From NCBI GenBank assembly GCA_937874695.1, contig CALNAJ010000001.1, forward strand, positions 1 through 9,197: a stretch of 9,197 nucleotides of DNA, written 5' to 3'. This document shows positions 5,350 to 9,197 of this stretch, in pieces; the first letter of the stretch is position 1; the number at the start of each line of letters is the position of its first letter. The DNA comes from an uncultured Lactobacillus sp. GTDB taxonomy: Bacteria > Bacillota > Bacilli > Lactobacillales > Lactobacillaceae. The notes under the pieces were generated by a model. The model saw nothing but the letters and a program-made list of their open reading frames with translations. It was not told the DNA's origin and ran no database searches. The position numbers and the translations under genes were made by a program.

Positions 5350-6450
5350 CTAAACGTTGAAACGGAATTCGACGATGTCGCCGTCTTCCATCACGTAGTC
5401 TTTACCTTCGACCCGCAGCTTACCAGCTTCCTTAACGGCAGCTTCGGTCTTGAATTGGTCTAAGTCATCAAACGCCATCACTTCGGCCCGGATAAATCCG
5501 CGTTCGAAGTCGGAGTGAATGATCCCGGCAGCTTGGGGTGCCTTGGTGCCCGTCTTGTAAGTCCAAGCACGGGTTTCCTTACCGCCGGCCGTGAAGAACG
5601 TTTCCAAGCCTAAGAGGTGGTATGAGGCCCGAATCAAGCGGTTCAACCCAGGTTCTTCAACCCCTTCAGCTTCCAAGAAGTCTTGCTTTTCGTCGTCGTC
5701 CAACTCAGCAATTTCTTCTTCAGCTTCGGCGGCAACGGCAATGGCTTCGGCGCCTTCCTTGGCAGCGTAATCCTGAATCAACTTGAAGTACTTGGAGTTT
5801 TCAGGATCGGCCATGTCATCTTCAGCAATGTTGGCGACGTACAGGACTGGCTTAGACGTCAACAAGAAGAGGCCTTTGACAACCTTCGTCTCGTCTTCGT
5901 CAAAGTCGATGGTCCGAACGGCACCACCGTCTTCAAGGACGGGCTTGATCTTCGTCAAGACAGCTAATTCTTCCTTAGCTTCCTTGTCGCTCCCCTTGGC
6001 AGCCCGTTCAACCTTGGCCAACCGCTTGTTGACGGCTTCCAGGTCGGACAAACCGAGTTCCAGGTTGATCGTTTCAATATCATCGATTGGGTCGATCTTC
6101 CCGGAAACGTGGGTGATGTTGTCATCGTCAAATGCCCGCACAACGTGGACAATGGCGTCGACTTGGCGAATGTTTTCCAGGAACTTGTTCCCCAGACCTT
6201 CACCCTTGCTGGCACCCTTAACGATCCCGGCAATATCGGTAAATTCAAAAGTCGTTGGCACGACCTTCTTGGCTGGAATTAATTCCTGAATCCGGTCGAG
6301 ACGGCTATCTGGAACTTCCACCATCCCCACGTTTGGGTCAATCGTCGCAAACGGGTAGTTCGCCATTTCGGCACCCGCCTTGGTAATCGCGTTAAATAAA
6401 GTTGACTTCCCGACGTTCGGCAGGCCAACGATCCCTGCAGTTAATGACAT
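5350..6450 (-). CDS. ychF: Redox-regulated ATPase YchF (Obg-related, OLA1 family)
   Basis: This is a universally conserved P-loop ATPase that binds ribosomes and has been linked to translation and stress control. In the 366-residue product, G1 is GLPNVGKS (9-16), the DxAG switch motif is DIAG (72-75), and the base-recognition site is NIAE (207-210) instead of the GTPase motif NKxD. This explains the ATP preference known for YchF. An acidic, coiled-coil-prone insertion lies around 130-165 and the C-terminal TGS domain spans about 282-366. Length is normal for the family. The start ATG lies 5 bases after the DUF951 stop, with GGAAAGAG in the end of that gene as the likely ribosome binding site, so translation may be coupled. 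Regulation appears to come from the upstream operon. Confidence 0.97.
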   Translation of the reverse strand: MSLTAGIVGLPNVGKSTLFNAITKAGAEMANYPFATIDPNVGMVEVPDSRLDRIQELIPAKKVVPTTFEFTDIAGIVKGASKGEGLGNKFLENIRQVDAIVHVVRAFDDDNITHVSGKIDPIDDIETINLELGLSDLEAVNKRLAKVERAAKGSDKEAKEELAVLTKIKPVLEDGGAVRTIDFDEDETKVVKGLFLLTSKPVLYVANIAEDDMADPENSKYFKLIQDYAAKEGAEAIAVAAEAEEEIAELDDDEKQDFLEAEGVEEPGLNRLIRASYHLLGLETFFTAGGKETRAWTYKTGTKAPQAAGIIHSDFERGFIRAEVMAFDDLDQFKTEAAVKEAGKLRVEGKDYVMEDGDIVEFRFNV

Positions 6451-6455
6451 AGCAA

Positions 6456-6662
6456 TTATTCACTCTTTCCATTATCGGTGTCGGCCTTACGGACCAATAC
6501 CTTTTTTAGTTTCTTTTCAAACTCGCGCCGTGACAGCATCACAACGTGGCCACAATTTGTACACTTGATTTTAATATCGGCACCCATCCGGGTAATTTCC
6601 CAACGGTTGGTCCCGCATGGATGTGGCTTCTTCATTTCCACCAAATCGCCTAAATCATACAT
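6456..6662 (-). CDS. DUF951 family small putative zinc-binding protein
   Basis: This 68-residue basic protein has the conserved motif HPCGTNRWEITRMGADIKIKC...CGH. Cys16, Cys34 and Cys37 with nearby His residues look like a metal-binding knuckle, and the many Lys and Arg residues suggest nucleic-acid or ribosome contact. The function is not established. Genes of this family are typically found between parB and ychF in Firmicutes, as here. The start is ATG at 6660-6662, with GGGAGG (6670-6675) 7 bases upstream, located in the 17-base gap after parB. It ends 5 bases before ychF. Confidence 0.92.
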   Translation of the reverse strand: MYDLGDLVEMKKPHPCGTNRWEITRMGADIKIKCTNCGHVVMLSRREFEKKLKKVLVRKADTDNGKSE

Positions 6663-6679
6663 ACTTTGGCCTCCCTAGC

Positions 6680-7564
6680 TTAATCCGATTGGATGTTCAA
6701 CAGGTCTAAGATGCGGTTCAAGTCGTCGTTCGAGAGGTATTCGATCTCGATACGGCCTTGATGGTCATCGCCATTGCCTTCGTTGATGGAAACCTGCGTG
6801 CCAAAGCGTTCTTGGAGCTGGTTTTCCGTTGAGCGTAAGAATGGGGACTTCTTCTTGGCAGGTTTCTTAGCGAGCTTCTTAGCTGCGCCATTCAACTTGC
6901 TAACTTCCGCCTCCAGGGCTCGCACGGTCATGCCATCGGCAACTGCCTTCTTGGCTAAGGCCACTAACTTGGTCTTATCCTTCAGGGACAGCAACGTCCG
7001 GGCTTGGCCCATCGACAGCTCGTTCTTCTGCAGCATGTCTTTGACAGCCTTAGGTAACCCGAGCAACCGCAAGTAGTTGGCGATGTAAGGCCGACTCTTC
7101 CCTAACCGTTCTGAAACCTGAGCCTGCGTCAAGGTGAGCTTGGTCATCAACGTATCGTAGGCCTCAGCCTCTTCGAGTGGCGTCAGATCTTCGCGTTGGA
7201 GGTTTTCCAACACGGCAATCTCCATCATCTGTTCTTCAGTAACGTCTCTAACAATCGCGGGAATCGTCTCCTTACCAGCTAATTTGGAAGCCCGGAAACG
7301 CCGTTCACCCGCAAGAATCTCGTAGCGGTTGGTCCGCTTATCCGGTTGGCGCACAATAATCGGCTGGAAGACCCCCGTCTTTTCGATGGAAGCCGCTAAG
7401 TCGTTTAATCCCTTATGATCGAACTTCTGCCGTGGTTGGTACGGGTTGGGGCGAATATCGGTCAGTGTCAGATCCACGACCGTCTCTTCACCAGCATCCA
7501 CGCCATTCTCAGCAAACAGCGCGTCGATTCCGCGCCCTAAACTTTTCTCTTTCTTACTTGCCAT
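6680..7564 (-). CDS. parB: Chromosome partition protein ParB (Spo0J), CTP-dependent parS-binding clamp
   Basis: ParB binds parS sites near the origin, hydrolyses CTP to slide as a clamp, and works with ParA in segregation and SMC loading. In the 294-residue product, the N-terminal ParA-stimulating box is KSLGRGIDALF (7-17). The CTP-binding motifs GERRFRA (86-92) and ENLQRE (120-125) are intact, the helix-turn-helix is about 145-166, and the dimerisation domain is about 245-294. The specificity positions read Arg158, Tyr164, Gly169 and Gly186. These include the Arg and Gly typical of parS binders and differ from the Noc set in the paralogue upstream. The linker at 226-240 is rich in Lys and Ala. 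It overlaps the parA end by 11 bases. The ATG has AAAGGAAG inside parA as ribosome binding site, at a rather long spacing. I saw no parS site in the window. Confidence 0.97.
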   Translation of the reverse strand: MASKKEKSLGRGIDALFAENGVDAGEETVVDLTLTDIRPNPYQPRQKFDHKGLNDLAASIEKTGVFQPIIVRQPDKRTNRYEILAGERRFRASKLAGKETIPAIVRDVTEEQMMEIAVLENLQREDLTPLEEAEAYDTLMTKLTLTQAQVSERLGKSRPYIANYLRLLGLPKAVKDMLQKNELSMGQARTLLSLKDKTKLVALAKKAVADGMTVRALEAEVSKLNGAAKKLAKKPAKKKSPFLRSTENQLQERFGTQVSINEGNGDDHQGRIEIEYLSNDDLNRILDLLNIQSD

Positions 7565-8321
7565 GGGCAGCTAGCACTTCCTTTGCGAGTTCAGTGTATA
7601 CCTCAGCACCTTTGGACTTTGGTGCGTAATCAATAATCGGCATCCCATGACTGGGTGCCTCCGCCAATTGGACATTCCGCGGAATAATCGTGGCGTAAAC
7701 CTTGTTCTGGAAATACTTCTTCACTTCTTCGTTGACCTGCTTCCCCAGATTGGTCCGGGCATCGTAGAGGGTCAACAAGACCCCTTCGATCTTCAGCTCG
7801 CGGTTGAAGTGTTTCTGAACCAGCTTGACCGTGTTCAACAGCTGCGTTAACCCTTCCAGCGCATAGTATTCACTCTGCACGGGAATCAGGATCGAGTTGG
7901 CTGCGGTGAACGCGTTGATGGTCAGGAGCCCTAACGAAGGAGGACAGTCGATCAAAATATAATCGTAATTGTCTCGAATCTCATCTAGGGCGTCCTTCAA
8001 CCGAGTTTCGCGCGCCATCATTGGCGTTAGCTCGATTTCAGCTCCGGAAAGCTGGATGGTTGCGGGAACGATGTCCAACCCCGGATGTTCAGTATGCAAA
8101 ATCGCGTCGTTGATGGGTGTCTCGTTAACCAAGACATCGTAAACTTCGCGTTCAATGGTGGCCTTTTGAATGCCGACCCCGCTGGTAGCGTTGCCTTGGG
8201 CATCCGTATCGACCAGCAAGACTTTTTGACCTGCTGATGCCAGTGCAGCGCCTAAATTGACGCCAGTCGTGGTCTTACCCACGCCACCTTTTTGATTGGC
8301 TAATGCGATGATATAGCCCAT
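7554..8321 (-). CDS. parA: Chromosome partition ATPase ParA (Soj)
   Basis: This nucleoid-bound Walker-type ATPase works with ParB to move origins and, in Bacillus, also modulates DnaA. In the 255-residue product the deviant Walker A is KGGVGKTT (11-18) with signature Lys11 and Lys16. Asp38 and Asp40 form the VDTDAQGN motif, and Walker B is ILIDCPPS with Asp125. I chose the ATG at 8319-8321. A longer frame would start at a GTG (8331-8333), but that GTG is part of the ribosome binding site AGAGGTG, and the extra residues (MERH) are not part of the family N-terminus, which usually begins at or near MGYIIALANQKGG. The start lies 14 bases after the noc stop, and the 3' end overlaps parB, so the three genes are very likely one operon. 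Confidence 0.97.
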   Translation of the reverse strand: MGYIIALANQKGGVGKTTTGVNLGAALASAGQKVLLVDTDAQGNATSGVGIQKATIEREVYDVLVNETPINDAILHTEHPGLDIVPATIQLSGAEIELTPMMARETRLKDALDEIRDNYDYILIDCPPSLGLLTINAFTAANSILIPVQSEYYALEGLTQLLNTVKLVQKHFNRELKIEGVLLTLYDARTNLGKQVNEEVKKYFQNKVYATIIPRNVQLAEAPSHGMPIIDYAPKSKGAEVYTELAKEVLAAHGK

Positions 8322-8330
8322 ATGTCGTTC

Positions 8331-8337
8331 CACCTCT
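8331..8337 (-). promoter_or_regulatory. Ribosome binding site that decides the parA start
   Basis: AGAGGTG on the minus strand lies 9 bases before the ATG at 8319-8321 and overlaps the noc stop codon. It contains the alternative GTG start, which would then have no ribosome binding site of its own. This favours the 255-residue ParA over the 259-residue one. Confidence 0.7.
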
Positions 8338-9166
8338 AGCTTTCTTTGGGAATGTCAATGATGATGCGGTAACTATCTGCGGTTTCTTCTTCCTTGGTCG
8401 TCAGTGCCATGCCGGCATCGGTGACCATCTTCACGGAATGGCGAATCGTGTTGACCGCCACCCGCGTATCACCGGACACGCTGTGCTTCGTGACCTTGCG
8501 CCGACGCTTCGGTTGCTTCTGCTTGGCAATCAACGCCTCGGTCTCCTTGACGGTCAACTGGTTCGCCGCAATCTGATGCAGCATTGCCGGTTGGTCTTCA
8601 GGCGCTAAAGCTAATAAGGCCCGACCGTGACGCTCGGTAATTTGCCGATTCAAAATGGCATTACGGATCGGTTCGGACAGCTTCAACAAGCGTAACTTGT
8701 TGGCAACGAAGCCCTGACTCTTCCCAATTCCCTCGGCGAGTTGGGCCTGGGTCATGTGGTTGAGCGTCATCAGTTGTTGGTAAGCGTGGGCCTCTTCAAT
8801 GGCGGATAATTCCTCCCGTTGAAGATTTTCGATCAGCGCCATTGACGCCGTCTCGTCATCGCTCATTTCTTCCACGATGGCAGGAACTTCGGTCCATTTC
8901 AGACTGTTGACCGCCCGAAACCGCCGTTCACCGGCGATGATTTCGTAATGGTCGGTCTCATATTGACGGAGCACGATGGGCTGCAGGAGCCCATGTTCTT
9001 CGATGGTCTGGGCCAGCTCACCGATGGCCGTGGTATCAAACCGTTGCCGCGGTTGAAACCGGTTGGGAATGATCTGGGCAACCGGAATCATCACCACGTT
9101 TTGTTTCACGGGATGTGACGGCTGCGTGGCCTTTTCCCGATTATTTCCAAATAATGAAAATGGCAA
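8336..9166 (-). CDS. noc: Nucleoid occlusion protein Noc (ParB-like CTPase)
   Basis: Noc binds NBS sites around the chromosome and the membrane, and blocks FtsZ assembly over the nucleoid. The 276-residue product has an N-terminal segment MPFSLFGNNREK that can form the membrane-targeting amphipathic helix. CTP-binding motifs GERRFRA (79-85) and ENLQRE (113-118) are intact, and the helix-turn-helix is about 137-160. The residues aligned with the four known ParB/Noc specificity positions are Gln151, Lys157, Lys162 and Arg179, the Noc set, so this is not a second ParB. The start is TTG at 9164-9166. An in-frame stop lies immediately upstream, and the next ATG (Met26) would remove the amphipathic helix. 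A G-run (9175-9179) 8 bases upstream serves as ribosome binding site. It is the first gene visible of the partition operon; the promoter must lie outside the window or further upstream. Confidence 0.95.
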   Translation of the reverse strand: MPFSLFGNNREKATQPSHPVKQNVVMIPVAQIIPNRFQPRQRFDTTAIGELAQTIEEHGLLQPIVLRQYETDHYEIIAGERRFRAVNSLKWTEVPAIVEEMSDDETASMALIENLQREELSAIEEAHAYQQLMTLNHMTQAQLAEGIGKSQGFVANKLRLLKLSEPIRNAILNRQITERHGRALLALAPEDQPAMLHQIAANQLTVKETEALIAKQKQPKRRRKVTKHSVSGDTRVAVNTIRHSVKMVTDAGMALTTKEEETADSYRIIIDIPKES

Positions 9167-9174
9167 TTATCTTA

Positions 9175-9179
9175 CCCCC
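9175..9179 (-). promoter_or_regulatory. Ribosome binding site supporting the noc TTG start
   Basis: GGGGG followed by TAAGATAA leads into the TTG codon on the minus strand, with 8 bases between. It is a poor match to GGAGG but well spaced, and an in-frame TAA (9167-9169) excludes any start further upstream. A rare start with a weak site suggests low translation of noc. Confidence 0.5.
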
Positions 9180-9197
9180 ATCCCATTAATCTTCTAA

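Noticed and set aside
9102..9117. parS-like half-site TGTTTCACG inside noc
   Set aside because: Only 11 of 16 positions match the parS consensus and the second half is absent, so chance is likely.

Overview
The window looks like a near-origin chromosomal segment of a lactic acid bacterium of the family Lactobacillaceae. The reasons are the gene order noc-parA-parB-DUF951-ychF-DUF1129 close to guaB, the strong AGGAGG-type ribosome binding sites, and the protein sequences themselves. The genus cannot be fixed from this sequence alone. All nine protein genes I accept lie on the minus strand, so transcription runs from high to low coordinates.

Right part (4608-9166): a tightly packed operon-like block. 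Noc (nucleoid occlusion, TTG start) is followed by ParA/Soj and ParB/Spo0J (chromosome partition), a small DUF951 protein, the ribosome-associated ATPase YchF, and a four-helix DUF1129 membrane protein. Gaps are 5-17 bases, and parA overlaps parB by 11 bases. Noc and ParB are paralogues. The four residues that separate Noc from ParB DNA specificity can be read off and support the two names.

Middle part (3841-4607): about 770 bases without a credible protein gene, but not empty. It holds two diverged copies of a structured element of about 190 bases, one on each strand and facing each other. One is a plus-strand candidate RNA at 4038-4237, the other a minus-strand candidate RNA at 4396-4579. 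They share conserved blocks, and several stems, including a pseudoknot, are kept by paired base changes. I do not recognise the family. This is the most interesting feature of the window. A large minus-strand intrinsic terminator (4289-4340) lies between the copies and ends the noc-to-DUF1129 unit.

Left part (71-3840): a small secreted, lysine-rich protein of unknown function with its own promoter; a terminator-containing spacer that could be an attenuating leader; an 11-helix GT-C-like putative glycosyltransferase; and guaB. The guaB product is an IMP dehydrogenase lacking the regulatory CBS (Bateman) domains, behind its own promoter. The secreted protein, the glycosyltransferase and the RNA pair look like an accessory insertion between the conserved partition block and guaB.
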